Assembly: GCA_947561715.1 (NCBI GenBank)
Contig: OX387200.1
Coordinates: forward strand, 15,316,501 to 15,380,500
Reading direction: 5' to 3'
From: Ascidia mentula
Lineage: Eukaryota; Chordata; Ascidiacea; Phlebobranchia; Ascidiidae
DNA: 64,000 nt
Shown here one piece after another: positions 45,438 through 58,285 of the stretch (its first letter is position 1; every line of letters starts with the position of its first letter). Under the pieces are notes generated by a model. The model saw only the letters and a list, made by a program, of their open reading frames with translations. It had not been told where the DNA came from and did not search any database. Position numbers and translations under genes: made by a program.

Positions 45438-48400
45438 TCAATTTCTTCTTGAAAATCTTATTTCAGCGACAATGTAGCAAACACCCCCAATTACTACCAT
45501 AGCAAGAAGCATAGAAATCTTCATATACACACACATGAAACGACTTAACACATACATTAATGCTGATCCGGCGCTTGTAAGAAGACTTAAACAGCTGTAG
45601 GCTTCACTCTTTCCCTTAAAATACTGCACGTACGTAACTGAAAAGTAAGCTTGATCACTTGGTAACTTGTTCTTGGAACTGAAAATGTGAATACGTACCT
45701 GTTAAAACAGTATGTCGCAGGCCATCAGGAATTCCAAATGTGAATGCAAGTAGATAGGACACCCATGCTACGTCTGTGGTAGGATTCCATAACAAACAGA
45801 AAACAAGCAACGTAAACTCGAAAGTAAACATGATAACCACAAAAGTATTTTTTCCCAGTCTTGGCCCGAATCGATTAAAGCAAAAGTTCGACATGATCTC
45901 TGCTAGACCGAAGACTGACATTACCAGTCCTACCTAAAATTTGCAATGACTGTAATGAATTAAAACTCATCATTATCAAAACAAAATAATTACCTGTACA
46001 ACGCTTGACATACAGGACACATATGATCTTGTAAAATCACCAAATATAAAGGCAAGAATCATTCCATGACAAAGGTTTATCGGGAGAAGCAAAAGTTGTT
46101 GCATATCCGTTAGGTGTCGTAGCGTTGACAACGCACCAAACAAACAGTTTCCGAACTAGAGAAACATTTATTATGTGCGCATAACTTAATAGCCAAGGTC
46201 ACAACCTACTTGATTCGATGTCGAGTTCCCAATGGTTGCACCGTCCTGGTTTGAACTGGGAGTTTCTTGCTTGATTGCGATCAGGTTGACTTCCTCGTTT
46301 ACGTTAATTTCTTCGGTGCCAGAATCGCTCCAGTTGTAGTTACTAGGGTCTTGCAACAGACACGCATGAGTAACCATCGCAATAACTTGCAGTGATGCGT
46401 AACTAAGAAACAGGAAAATTCTTGCCTCCCAACTTTGTATCTGATATTTGTTCAAATCGCTTGAAGTTGCATTGTTGATTTCCTTAAAACTACATTGTGA
46501 TGAACCGCAAGACGACTCGGAGTCTTGTTGCAACGTCGAGGTATTCAATGTTGCTTGAGTAGAATTGCCACTACGACAAAAGCGTGTATTTTAGGATGTT
46601 GAAAATGGATGTTGGTAATTTTGTTCTCACCTCCAGGAAACCTCTTCATGTGACTGAAATATTTTCAAAATGCCATAGGACGCCAGATTTCCAAATACCT
46701 ACAAATGCCAATGACATTTATTGTGGTTGTAAGTATCCATATTTGTGAAAACAAATGGCAAAAAACTTTTAAACGCACGAATTAACATACAAAAAATGGT
46801 ACTACCTGCGATCACGTGATACGCACAACGTTTTTTTTATCTACACACGCAACGCATGCTTGCGGCCGCGGTGCTACACCACGCAAGTAGGTCACCAGAC
46901 ATTGCATGTCAGAGTGACTTGCTCGGCCAGTTTTTAGCATTTGTTTTTCAGCTTTTTATTTTGTTTTCCGTTTCATTTTAGAACTGAAGATGCTTATTTA
47001 GCGAAACATGTATTCTTGAAAATAAATGCGTTGACATCAGGCTATTTGATATTGTAATTTTGTAAGTATCCATGTCATAAAGTATGGTGCGTGTTTAACA
47101 ACAAATGTGGTATTAGTGGCTGTATACCCACTATCAAATAATCTGTTTAATAACGATGCTGTTTACAATCATACACATAGACACCAGCTAAAAAGTAAGG
47201 GGGTGCAGAGGTGAGCCGTATTCGCTTTAAAACTACCTGGGTATGTCTCAACCTTTTTTACTTAGCGCACATGTGCGGAAACCTAAAAAATTAACGTGCC
47301 GAGTAAATAAAATCGAAAATTTGTTGTAGAGTTGATGATTACAAACAAAAACGCCAAAGCTAATACGCTGCTATACATTATGTGCAAACGTTTCGAACAC
47401 GACTGCGTCTATCTTCAGTGCAACCAAGAGAACGCAGAGGCAGGCATGCAACTGAACGGCAAAACATAACGACACGCAAGAGCCACATCACGTGACACCA
47501 GCTACAGCAGGAAATTTCGGCAATGACGTCACCATTTCAGATGTGTCAAGCTGCAGTGAGGACATATACGGTTTGAAGCTTTTATCTATGTTATGTAATG
47601 GTTTGTGGTGTTGGATGCAAAGTGTTTCTCGTATAAGCACAGCATAAATGACAGCTCCCAACCGCGTAACAGAGGCTTGTCTACGATAATTAAACGATGT
47701 AACAATTTGTGGTTGTTGAACTCGAGCATTCGTGAGCGTATGGACTGAAGCACGACTTTCAGCAGTTCGTCAAACTTACGTAGGGTAACCTCGGCAACTT
47801 TCAAAGGAAATAGACATGTTTTTGCCCTCGTTAGCAACGGTGTCACACAAAAGTACTTTGGTTAGTGAGCTGCAAACAGGGCCACGGTTTCAACCTAATA
47901 TGTCTCATCCGTGCGGCTATGCAGTGACTTACAATGATCTTTTTGGCTAAATAGCCGACAAAATCACGTTTGTTGGGATTTTTGGCAAAATAAACGGAAA
48001 CATTCACTGAGAACCGCATCTCGTTTGCCATACTTTCCAAATAAGTAGCATTGTTACCAAACACATCAAGTTGTTACAGTGCGGTTACCTCAGTGTAAAA
48101 CCCCTTGTCGTTGTTAAAATGGTTGCGAAAAGGAAAGTAACGCATTTGCGCAATATGTCATTCATATGATGACCCGCGCAGATTAGGGCGTTTATGATTC
48201 GTTAAGCTAGACCACAAACAACCAAAAATTAATCTGAATATGAAAAATGGTTCAAAACATTCGGACCTGCTTGAAAAACTCATGAATACACCCATGACGT
48301 TATTTTATGTAGCCTCATATAAATTTTCGGCACCCCATCAAGAAGTGACCAAACCTGGCGCGTTTGATCATACATGTACAATTCAATGGGAAAATGTATT

Positions 48401-49185
48401 GTTCAGTCCACTCACTATATTATTTATTCTTTTCAGTAACATTTTTAACGACACAATATTGATACGACCAGGACAGGTATCTAAGTCAAATCCATATGGA
48501 TTCGCTGAAATGTAAACCAAGCTTACCAAATGAACAGATTCAATGGAAAAGATAATGGCGGTGAGCTGACATGTGTAATCCTCTTCGCTTTTCACACAGG
48601 TTTCAGATCCTTCCTCACTTGGTGCTTCGTTGCGTGCGACAAAAGCGTATTGTTTACCGAAGTGACCAATGAACAAGGGGAAACTGGACCACGTGACAGC
48701 TTGGGCGATTCCAAGTAATATCGAAGCGGGAACAAGGGTTTGATAACCTGTTATAAAGGTAAAACAGCACAGTTTGTTATTCGGAATTGTAGAAAGAATC
48801 ACAACGCATTTCAAAGAAACAAATACGTCGTTGTCAAAACGTTGATTTAAATGATCTACCTAACGTTAAACATCGCAAAACCTTCTGAAATCTTACCAGG
48901 GTAAATGTTTGCAAATGTGTAAACCAGGAAGAAAATATCTCCAATCACAATGCACTTTTTTGGACCAATTGCATTTAACATGGGCGATGTGAAAAATAGG
49001 TTCCATACAAGTGTTGCAGAGAAAGCTACAGCCAAAGTGGTGGTTCCAAGTTCGGCCACAATGTTAATAGACGACTGTAGACTAAGTACACCGGCAAAGC
49101 CAGAAAACATCAACGCAGCAGTTATACCAAGGCAATATGCTTGTCGTCGAACAAATGTCTTCTTTGCTGTCGCAGATATTTCCAT
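45438..49185 (-). CDS. UNC-93-like gene D, complete
   Basis: Seven exons: 49185-48897, 48747-48527, 46698-46631, 46570-46210, 46155-45994, 45933-45699 and 45637-45438; 1536 bp, 511 residues, all phases as in gene B. It starts MEISATAKKTFVRRQAYCLG; codons further upstream are open but lack an ATG. Exon 4 is 3 bp longer than in B and the C-terminus is shorter (ending EIRFSRRN). Intron 2 is 1.8 kb and holds a 319-bp insertion (46741-47059) and a Penelope relic. All splice sites are canonical and no stop is seen, so it is probably functional. Confidence 0.87.
46741..47059 (+). mobile_element. 319-bp retroelement insertion with hammerhead-like core and 14-bp TSD
   Basis: Flanked by ttgtaagtatccat at 46727-46740 and 47060-47073. 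The paralogous introns of copies E, F and G have this 14-mer once and no insert, so it arrived after the cluster duplicated. Near its right end the plus strand holds CTGAAGA (46984-46990), stem GCT/AGC, GAAAC (47003-47007) and the palindrome ACATGT. TTTTAGAA before the core can pair with TTCTTGAAAA after it (helix I with a 2-base bulge). This is a nearly complete minimal hammerhead of the Penelope type, with A in place of T in the CTGATGA box. Confidence 0.6.
47340..47850 (-). mobile_element. Old Penelope-like fragment in intron 2 of gene D
   Basis: The minus strand encodes RETLCIQHHKPLHNIDKSFK, close to the C-terminus of the Penelope-like protein at 55 kb (LETLYIQHHKPALNVDDSSK). The hammerhead-like 3' segment follows (CTGAAGA at 47418-47412, GAAAC at 47394-47390). 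The same fragment sits in intron 2 of gene F, so it predates the gene duplication. It is broken. Confidence 0.65.
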
Positions 49186-49197
49186 GTCTTTGTGCAC

Positions 49198-49920
49198 TTT
49201 GGCAGCCTTTAAACTGAAAACAATATAAACCAGTTTTCTTCTAACATTCGTGTGCGAAGATTATGCGCGACTATGCGTGACTGTGACAGAAACCGCGAAA
49301 AAACGTCCACGTAATATATTTGAGCCTGACTCGCATGAGTGATTTTCTTTTACTTTATGGTCCGACAACCTTAGTTTATTGGAGGAGATCTCATAACTAG
49401 GTGCCTATGTACACTGTTGAAAAGATTCCCACGGTTGGTTAAAATTCAATGTCCGTATTTAAGTTACTAAAATGCAAAGGTTGACATACTGCTAACAGTT
49501 AGTGACCGCACCTTTTTTAAAGGTTACCCATTGCATGTGATGCAATTTATTTTACCCATTGTAATGCACCAGTATCATATATTGCATAATACCAACCTGA
49601 CGACAAAATCATTTGCTGATAACTTAATAATCTGTTCCTCTGGCATATATAAAAACGTAACTTTATTCAAACATTATAATTTTATGATATTTGTTGGTTT
49701 TCTCAAGTAACTCTTCACCAAACTACTTTGTCCACCCCTTTTATAGTATCAGGTTCCAAGATAGAGGGCTGCCGGTGCGGGCAAGTTTAGGGGGTTAACC
49801 AATGTTAGAAAGAGCCAAGACAACCATTGTTTGCTTTCAAATTGAGGTACTTTTTTGTCTTGAGTACCTAAACGCAGAAGCTAAAACAACCTAAATTAGA
49901 TCACAAAAATTATCGTCCTT
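49198..49920. other. Upstream flank of UNC93 gene D
   Basis: The sequence is repeated upstream of gene F (about 58300-58960), for example gatctcataactaggtgcct and gcaagtttagggggttaacc. Presumably promoter region; no motif could be assigned. Confidence 0.5.
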
Positions 49921-50125
49921 TTTTGACCACACAGGGAATCGAACCTTGGATACTACTGGCCAGGAATCCCGATCAGGTATTTCTTTGTGACCAAACCGGG
50001 GTTTTGACTAATGCTGCCAATCACACGCACAGCATTGTTGAAAAACAATATCTTTCTATCACCCGTCGGCTGAATAAAGTGGAAGCAAGCATTCGCTTGA
50101 GGGCGATGTTGAGTCAAAACGATCT
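49921..50125 (-). mobile_element. tRNA-like SINE, family 2
   Basis: Same organisation as at 45106-45330. On the plus strand it begins gaccacacagggaatcgaac (reverse of the B-box end) and ends gaagcaagcattcgcttgag. Downstream of copy E. Confidence 0.6.
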
Positions 50126-50264
50126 TTTGAATTGTATGTATTTGCAAACGATACAAATCGTAATAAAAACAAGAATATAAATACAAGAATTATTAACTTT
50201 AAATTTTCAAATATCTTGGTAGCACGAAAGCCTGATGGTTTGTTTACACTCATATTTTAAACAC

Positions 50265-52237
50265 TTAAGTGGGCACAGCAATCTCTGAAGTCAATTTTTT
50301 CTTAAAAATCTTTTCAGCGACAATGTAGCAAAGACCACCAATTAGTAACATGGAAATAAGCACAGAAATCTTCATATACACACACGTGAAACGACTTAAC
50401 ACATACATTAAAACTGACCCGGCGCTTGCTAGAAGACTATAACAGCTGCAGGCTTCACTATTTTCCTTGAAATACTGCACGTACGTAACTGAAAAAATTT
50501 TTTTTATTAATTTGTTCATGGCATTGAAGATGTAAATACGAACCTGTTAAAACAGTTTGTCGTAGGCCATCAGAAATTCCAAGTGTGAATGCAAGTAGAT
50601 AGGACACCCATGCTAGGTCTGTGGTAGGATTCCATAACAAACAGAAAACAAGCAACGTTAACTCCAAAGTAAACATGATAAGCACAAAAGAATTTTTGCC
50701 AAGTCTTGGCCCGAATCGATTAAAGCAAAGGTTCGTCAGGATTTCCGTTAGACCGAAGACTGACATTACCAGTCCTACCTAAAATTTACAATGACTGCAA
50801 TGAATTAAAACTCATCATTTCCTCAATAGAATAATTACCTGTACAACGCTTGATATACAGGACACATATGATCTCGAAAGTCACCAAATATAAAGGCAAG
50901 GATCATTCCGTGACACATGTTAATTGGGAGAAGCAAAAGTTGTTGCAAATCCGTTAGGTGTCGTAGCGTTGACAACGCACCAAACAAACAGTTTCCGAAC
51001 TAGAGAAACATTTATTATCTGCGCATAACTTAATAGCCAAGGTCACAACCTACTTGATTCGATGTCGAGTTCCCAATGGTTGCACCGTCCTGGTTTGAAC
51101 TGGGACTTTCTTGCTTGATTGCGATCAGGTTGACTTCCTCGTTTACGTTAATTTCTTCGGTGCCTGAATCGCTCCAGTTGTGGTTACTAGGGTCTTGCAA
51201 GAGAGTCTTGTTGCAATGTCGAGGTATTCAATGTTGCTTGAGTAGAATTGGCACTAAGACAAAAGCGTGTATTTTAGAATGTTAAAGACAGATGTTGGTA
51301 ATTTTGTTCTCACCTCCAGGAAACCTCTTCATGTGACTGAAATATTTTCATAATACCATAGGACGCCAGATTTCCAAATACCTACAAATGCCAATAACAT
51401 TTATTGTGGTTGTAAGTATCCATGTCATAAAGTATGGTTAGTGTTTAACAACAAATGTGGTATCAGTGGCTTTATACCAACATCAAATAATCTGTTTCAA
51501 CCTAATATGTCTCATCCGTGCAGCTGTGACTTAAAATGATCTTTTTGGCTAAATAGCCGACAAAATCACTTTTGTTGGGATTTTTGGCAAAATAAACGGA
51601 AACATTCACTGAAAACCGCATCTCGTTTGCCATAGTTTCCAAATAAGTAGTATTGTTACCAAACACATCAAGTTGTTACAGTGCGGTTACCTCAGTGTAA
51701 AACCACTTGTCGTTGCTAAACTGGTTGCAAAAAGGAATGTAACGCATTTGCGCAATATGTCATTCATATGATGACTAGAGCAGACTAGGGCGTTTATGAT
51801 TCGTGAAGCTAGACCACAAACAACGAAAACTTAATCTAAAAGTAAAAAAATGGTTCAAAACATTCGGACATACTTAAAAAACTCATGAATACACTCATGA
51901 CGTTATTTTATGTAGCCCCAAAAAAATTTCGGCTTTCCATTAAAAAGTGACCAAACCTGGCGCCTTTGATAATACATGTACAATTCAATGGAAAATGTAT
52001 TGTTCAGTTCACTTACTATATTATTTATTCCTTTCAGTAACATTTTTAATGACACAATATTGATGCGACCAGGACAGGTATCTAAGTCAAATCCATATCG
52101 ATTCGCTGAAATGTAAACCAAGCTTACCAAATGAACGGATTCAATGGAAAAGCTAATGGCGGTGAGCTGACATGTGTAATCCTCTTCGCTTTTCGCACAG
52201 GTTTCAGATCCTTCCTCACTTGGTGCATCGTTGCGTC
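50265..52237 (-). pseudogene. UNC-93-like copy E, decayed
   Basis: Exons recognisable: part of exon 2 (about 52237-52128), exon 3 (51381-51314), exon 4 (51253-51054), exon 5 (50999-50839), exon 6 (50778-50544) and exon 7 (50488-50265). Exon 4 lacks 161 bp including its membrane segment, which also shifts the frame. Exon 5 lacks one base near 50878. Exon 2 stops at 52237, where sequence jumps directly into the SINE downstream of copy F, so exon 1 and half of exon 2 were lost by a deletion between the two copies. Confidence 0.85.
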
Positions 52238-52430
52238 GAACCCTGGATATTCCTGGCCAGGAATCCCGATCAGGTATTTCTTTGTGACCAAACCGGGGTT
52301 TTGACCAATGCTGCCAATTACACGCACAGCATTGATGAAAAACAGTTTCTTTCTATCACCCGTTGGCTGAATAAAGTGGAAGCAAGCATTCGCTTGAGAG
52401 CGATGTTGAGTCAACACGACCTTTTTTATG
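52238..52430 (-). mobile_element. tRNA-like SINE, family 2, at the E/F junction
   Basis: Starts in mid-element at the deletion breakpoint (tcgaaccctggatattcctg) and continues to gaagcaagcattcgcttgag. Downstream of gene F. Confidence 0.6.
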
Positions 52431-52532
52431 GTATGTATTTACAAACGATACAAAGTGCAATAAAACCTGATGATTTTCAAAAATTCGACACTCAAATTTT
52501 AAACACTTAAGTAGTCACCGCAATTTCTAAAG

Positions 52533-55500
52533 TCAATTTTTTCTTGAAAATCTTCTTTCAGCGACAATGTAGCAAACACCCCCAATTATTAACATAGCAA
52601 GAAGCATTGAAATCTTCATATACACACACATGAAACGACTTAACACATACATTAAAGCTGCCCCGGCGCTTGTTAGAAGACTTAAACAGCTGTAGGCTTC
52701 ACTCTTTCCCTTAAAATACTGCACGTACGGAACTGAAAAGTAAGCTTGATCACTTGTTAACTTGTTCACCGAACTGAAAATGTGAATACGAACCTGTTAA
52801 AACAGTATGTCGCAGGCCATCAGGAATTCCAAATGTGAATGCAAGTAGATAGGACACCCATGCTAGGTCTGTGGTAGGATTCCATAACAAACAGAAAACA
52901 AGCAACGTAAACTCGAAAGTAAACATAATAAGCACAAAAGTATTTTTTCCAAGTTTTGGCCCGAATCGATTAAAGCAAAAGTTCGACATGATCTCTGCTA
53001 GACCGAAGACTGACATTACCAGTCCGACCTAAAATTTACAATGACTGTAATGAATTAAAACTCATCATTATTAAAAAAGAATAATTACCTGTACAACGCT
53101 TGACATACAGGACACATATGATCTTGTAAAATCACCAAATATAAAGGCAAGAATCATTCCATGACAAAGGTTTATCGGGAGAAGCAAAAGTTGTTGCATA
53201 TCCGTTAGGTGTCGTAGCGTTGACAACGCACCAAACAAACAGTTTCCGAACTAGAGAAACATTTATTATGTGCGCATAACTTAATAGCCAAGGTCACAAC
53301 CTACTTGATTCGATGTCGAGTTCCCAATGGTTGCACCGTCCTGGTTTGAACTGGGACTTTCTTGCTCGATTGCGATCAGGTTGACTTCGTCGTTTACGTT
53401 AATTTCTTCGGTGCCAGAATCGCTCCAGTTGTAGTTACTAGGGTCTTGCAAGAGACACGCATGAGTAACCATCGCAATAACTTGCAGTGATGCGTAACTA
53501 AGAAACAGGAAAATTCTTGCCTCCCAACTTTGTATCTGATATTTGTTCAAATCGCTTGAAGTTGCATTGTTGATTTCCTTAAAACTACATTGTGATGAAC
53601 CGCAAGACGACTGGGAGTCGTGTTGCAACGTCGAGGTATTCAATGTTGCTTGAGTAGAATTGGCACTAAGACAAAAGCGTGTATTTTAGGATGTTGAAAA
53701 CAGATGTTGGTAATTTTGTTCTCACCTCCACGAAACCTCTTCATGTGACTGAAATATTTTTAAAATGCCATAGGACGCCAGATTTCCAAATACCTACAAA
53801 TGCCAATGACATTTATTGTGGTTGTAAGTATCCATGTCATAAAGTATGGTAAGTGTTTAACAACAACTGTGGTATTAGTGGCTGTATACCCACTATTAAA
53901 TAATCTGTTTAATAACGATGCTGTTTACAATCATACACATAGACGCCAGCTAAAAAGTAAGGGGGTGCAGAGGTGAGCCGTATTCGCTTTAAAACTACCT
54001 GGGTATGTCTCAACCCTTTTCTCTTAGCGCACATGTGCGGAAACCTAAAAAATTAACGCGCCGAGTGAATAAAATCGAAAGTTTGTTGTATAGTTTATGA
54101 TTACAAACAAAAACGCCAAAGCAAATATGCTGCTATACATTATGTGCAAACGTTTCGAACACGACTGCGTCTATCTTCAGTGCAACCAAGAGAACGCAGA
54201 GGCAGGCATGCAACTGAACGGCAAAACATAACAACACGCAAGAGCCACATCACGTGACACCAGCTACAGCAGGAAATTTTGGCAATGACGTCACCATTTC
54301 AGATGTGTCAAGCTGCAGTGAGGACATATACGGTTTGAAGCTTTTATCTATGTTATGTAATGGTTTGTGGTGTTGGATGCAAAGTGTTTCTCGTATAAGC
54401 ACAGCATAAATGACAGCTCCCAACCGCGTAACAGAGGCTTGCCGACGATAATTAAACGACGTAACAATTTGTGTTTGTTGAACTCGAACATTCTTGAGCG
54501 TATGGACTAAAGGAAATATACATGTTTTTACCCTCGTTAGCAACGGTGTCACACAAAAGTACTTTGGTTAGTGAGCTGCAAACAGGGCCACGGTTTCAAC
54601 CTAATATGTCTCATCTGTGCGGCTATGCAGTGAGTTACAATGATCTTTTTGGCTAAATAGCCGACAAAATCACTTTTGTTGGGATTTTTGGCAAAATAAA
54701 CGGAAACATTGACTGAAAACCGCATCTCGTTTGCCATAGTTTCCAAATAAGTAGCATTGTTACCAAACACATCAAGTTGTTACAGTGCGGTTACCTCAGT
54801 GTAAAACGCCTTGTCGTTGTTAAACTGGTTGCGAAAAGGAAAGTAACGCTTTGAAGATGAAAGCCAAAGCTAAAATGCTGTTATACATTAGTAATAGTAA
54901 ACGTTTCGAACACTAACTGCGTTCATCATCAGTACTACAATGAGTGCATGCAAGAAAGAGGCAGAAGGGAAACAGCAGCAGCAACAACGCGCAACAAGCC
55001 AGAGGCATGTCACGTGACAACAACATGGGAGCACAGCAGCGACGTCATCATTAACGATGTGTCAGGCCGCAGTACAGACCTAGATGTTGAATAGGTAAAG
55101 CGGTTTTGAGCTATCATCCACGTTCAGAGCTGGTTTGTGGTGTTGGATGTACAGTGTTTCCAGAATTAGTAATTTAGGTTTTTTTTTACAGGTGTGTAAA
55201 ACTTTGGACAAATTGAATTTAACCTGATGATCCGAATTTTCCCACAGGTGGTTGCTGACCTCGCTTTCAGCTTTCGTAGAAGGATGATGCTCCTTCATGC
55301 GGGTGGCAAGGTTGCGCGTGGTCTCACCAATGTAAGTGGCCCCACAGGAGCAGGTGAGTTGGTACACAACATTACAGCGATGGAGAAGCTGTTGCTTGTC
55401 TTTAAAGTTGAAGAGTTTGGAGAGGGAAATGGTATCGTGGATCATGCGCAGTTTGACGGGAAGAAAGCTGCGTGTGTTAATGAATTTTCGTAATTCCTGA

Positions 55501-58285
55501 CGTATGTAATAGTTTACTGGGCCAAGGAAGGGCAGTCGAAATACCAAGTACTTGGTTGGTGCTTGAGGAGGGGGGGTCGGTGGGCTCACGTTCACGGTAG
55601 TATACCGACAATTGAGGTAACGCCTAATGCAAGTGGAGATGAAATGGGATGGAAAGCCATTGTTAATGAGCATGCGAGAAATATTACAATACTCAGCATG
55701 CAATCCTTGGTAAGTGGAGCAGATCTTGTACGCTCTATGTAAAAGGCAATTGACTAGGTTTCGTTTATAGATGAAAGGCACGAAACTAGACCATTTGGTG
55801 TATAGGCCAGTGTGGGTAGGCTTTCTGTAAACGTAAGTGACAGGAGTTTTTTGATTTTTATCTACCAGTATGTCTAGAAATGGCAGAACCCCGTCTTGTT
55901 CGAGTTCCTTTGTGAATGAGATGTTACAATGAACACTGTTGATGATGGAAAAGAACCCATCCATTGACTGCAGATTAGGGAAAACCAAGAAAAGGTCATC
56001 CACATATCTGAGAATCACCTTGTAGACAAAGCCCTGCAAAAGGCTAGTTTAGCCCAACAACCACTGGCCCGGTTCAGATATGTGGATGACCTTTTCTTGG
56101 TTTTCCCTAATCTGCAGTCAATGGATGGGTTCTTTTCCATCATCAACAGTGTTCATTGTAATATCTCATTCACTAAGGAACTCGAACAAGACGGGGTTCT
56201 GCCATTTCTAGACATACTGGTAGATAAAAATCAAAAAACTCCTGTCACTTCCGTTTACAGAAAGCCTACCCACACTGGCCTGTACACCAAATGGTCTAGT
56301 TTCGTGCCTTTCATCTATAAACGAAACCTAGTCAATTGCCTTTTACACAGAGCGTACAAGATCTGCTCCACTTACCAAGGATTGCATGCTGAGTATTGTA
56401 ATATTTCTCGCATGCTCATTAACAATGGCTTTCCATCCCATTTCATCTCCACTTGTATTAGGCGTTACCTCAATTGTCGGTATACTACCGTGAACGTGAG
56501 CCCACCGACCCCCCCTCCTTAAGCACCAACCAAGTACTTGGTATTTCGACTGCCCTTCCTTGGCCCTGTAAACTATTAACATACGTCAGGAATTACGACA
56601 ATTCATTAACACACGCAGCTTTCTTCCCATCAAACTGCGCATGATCCACGATACTATTTCCCTCTCCAAACTCTACAACTTTAAAGACAAGCAACAGCTT
56701 CTCCATCGCTGTAATGTTGTGTACCAACTCACCTGCTCCTGTGGGGCCACTTACATTGGTGAGACCACGCGCAACCTTGCCACCCGCATGAAGGAGCATC
56801 ATCCTTCTACGAAAGCTGAAAGCGAAGTTTTACACACCTGCAATATAAAATCTAAATTACTAATTCTGGAAACACTGTACATCCAACACCACAAACCAGC
56901 TCTGAACGTGGATGATAGCTCAAAACCGCTTTACCTATTCAACATCTAGGTCTGTACTGCGGCCTGACACATCGTTAATGATGACGTCGCTGCTGTGCTC
57001 CCATGTTGTTGTCACGCGACATGCCTCTGGCTTGTTGCGCGTTGTTGCTGCTGCTGTTTCCCTTCTGCCTGCTCAGTCCTCTATTACCCCGAAGCTTTTC
57101 TTGCATGCACTCATTGTAGTACTGATGATGAACGCAGTTAGTGTTCGAAACGTTTACTATTACTAATGTATAACAGCATTTTAGCTTTGGCTTTCATCTT
57201 CAAAGTTATTAACTCCAAATATTTTGCACGAAAGTAACGCATTTGCGTAATATGTCATTCATATGATGACCCGCGCAGATTAGGGCGTTTATGATTCGTA
57301 AAGCTAGACCACAAACAACCAAAAATTAATCTGAATATGAAAAATGGTTCAAAACATTAGGACCTACTTGAAAAACTCATGAATACACCCATGACGTTAT
57401 TTTATGTAGCCTCATATAAATTTTCGGCGCCCCATCAAGAAGTGACCAAACCTGGTGCATTTGATCATACATGTACAATTCAATGGGAAAATGTATTGTT
57501 CAGTCCACTCACTATATTATTTATTCTTTTCAGTAACATTTTTAACGACACAATATTGATGCGACCAGGACAGGTATCCAAGTCAAAACCATATGGATTC
57601 GCTGAAATGTAAACCAAGCTTACCAAATGAACGGATTCGATTGAAAAGATAATGGCGGTGAGCTGACATGTGTAATCCTCTTCGCTTTTCACACAGGTTT
57701 CAGATCCTTCCTCACTTGGTGCTTCGTTGCGTGCGACAAAAGCGTATTGTTTACCGAAGTGACCAATGAACAAGGGGAAACTGGACCACGTGACAGCTTG
57801 GGCGATTCCAAGTAATATCGAAGCGGGGACAAGGGTTTGATAACCTGTTATGAAAGTAGAACAACACAGTTTGTTGTTCGAAACTGTAGAAAGAATCATA
57901 ACGCATGTCAAACAAATAAATACGGCGTTGTGTATCAAAACGTATATTTAATGATCTACCTAACGTTAAACATCACAAAACCTTAGGAAATCTTACCAGG
58001 GTAAATGTTTGCAAATGTGTAAACCAGATAGAAAATATCTCCAATCATAATGCACTTTTTTGGACCAATTGCATTTAACATGGGCGATGTGAAAAATAGG
58101 TTCCATACAAGTGTTGCAGAGAAAGCTACAGCCAAAGTGGTGGTTCCAAGTTCGGCCACAATGTTAATAGACGACTGTAGACTAAGTACTCCGGCAAAGG
58201 CAGAAAACATCAACGCAGCAGTTATACCAAGGCAATATGCCTGTCGTCGAACAAATGTCTTTTTTGCTGTCGCAGATATTTCCAT
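52533..58285 (-). CDS. UNC-93-like gene F, complete
   Basis: Exons: 58285-57997, 57844-57624, 53793-53726, 53665-53305, 53250-53089, 53028-52794 and 52732-52533; 1536 bp, 511 residues, same length as D and near-identical to it. Start MEISATAKKTFVRRQAYCLG; end AERRFSRKN. Intron 2 is 3.8 kb because it holds the Penelope-like palindrome (54850-57229) beside the old Penelope relic. Splice sites are canonical. Whether so long an inverted repeat in the intron disturbs splicing is unknown. Confidence 0.87.
54110..54552 (-). mobile_element. Old Penelope-like fragment in intron 2 of gene F
   Basis: Counterpart of 47340-47850. It encodes RETLCIQHHKPLHNIDKSFK and carries the hammerhead-like pair CTGAAGA (54180-54174) and GAAAC (54156-54152). 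Broken. Confidence 0.65.
54890..54945 (-). ncRNA. Hammerhead-ribozyme-like motif, left Penelope arm
   Basis: Mirror image of the motif at 57107-57165: CTGATGA at 54932-54926 and GAAAC at 54907-54903 on the minus strand, with the same helix II and the same TAGTA/TACTA helix I. Confidence 0.6.
57107..57165 (+). ncRNA. Hammerhead-ribozyme-like motif, right Penelope arm
   Basis: CTGATGA (57122-57128), helix II GAACGC/GTGTTC around AGTTA, and GAAAC (57147-57151). The self-complementary ACGT acts as helix III, followed by T and then TACTA, which pairs with TAGTA just before the core; CATT/AATG closes the outer helix I. One extra T sits between the core and helix II. The layout matches the minimal type I hammerheads known from Penelope-like elements. 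The mirror copy is at 54903-54932 on the minus strand. Confidence 0.6.

Larger units (their letters stand above)
54850..57229. mobile_element. Penelope-like element insertion, head-to-head palindrome
   Basis: 2380 bp flanked by an 11-bp target duplication gaaagtaacgc (54839-54849, 57230-57240); gene D has this site once and empty. The insert is two 5'-truncated Penelope-like copies facing each other: a minus-strand arm 54850 to about 56011 and a plus-strand arm from about 56072 to 57204, with a short centre. Each arm encodes the end of the reverse transcriptase (YVDDLFLVFPN) and a GIY-YIG-type endonuclease region (CSCGATYIGETTRNLATRM). This RT plus GIY-YIG pairing defines Penelope-like elements. 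One arm is open for about 319 codons (56039-55080); the other is broken in about two places. Each arm ends in a hammerhead-like motif. Confidence 0.85.

Noticed and set aside
48856-49197. A longer N-terminus for UNC93 gene D (HKDMEIS...)
   Set aside because: The upstream codon is GTG; the first ATG in frame is at 49185, which also matches genes F and G.
55080-56949. Two separate genes with reverse-transcriptase and endonuclease motifs
   Set aside because: They are the two inverted arms of one Penelope-like insertion with a single target duplication, inside an intron.
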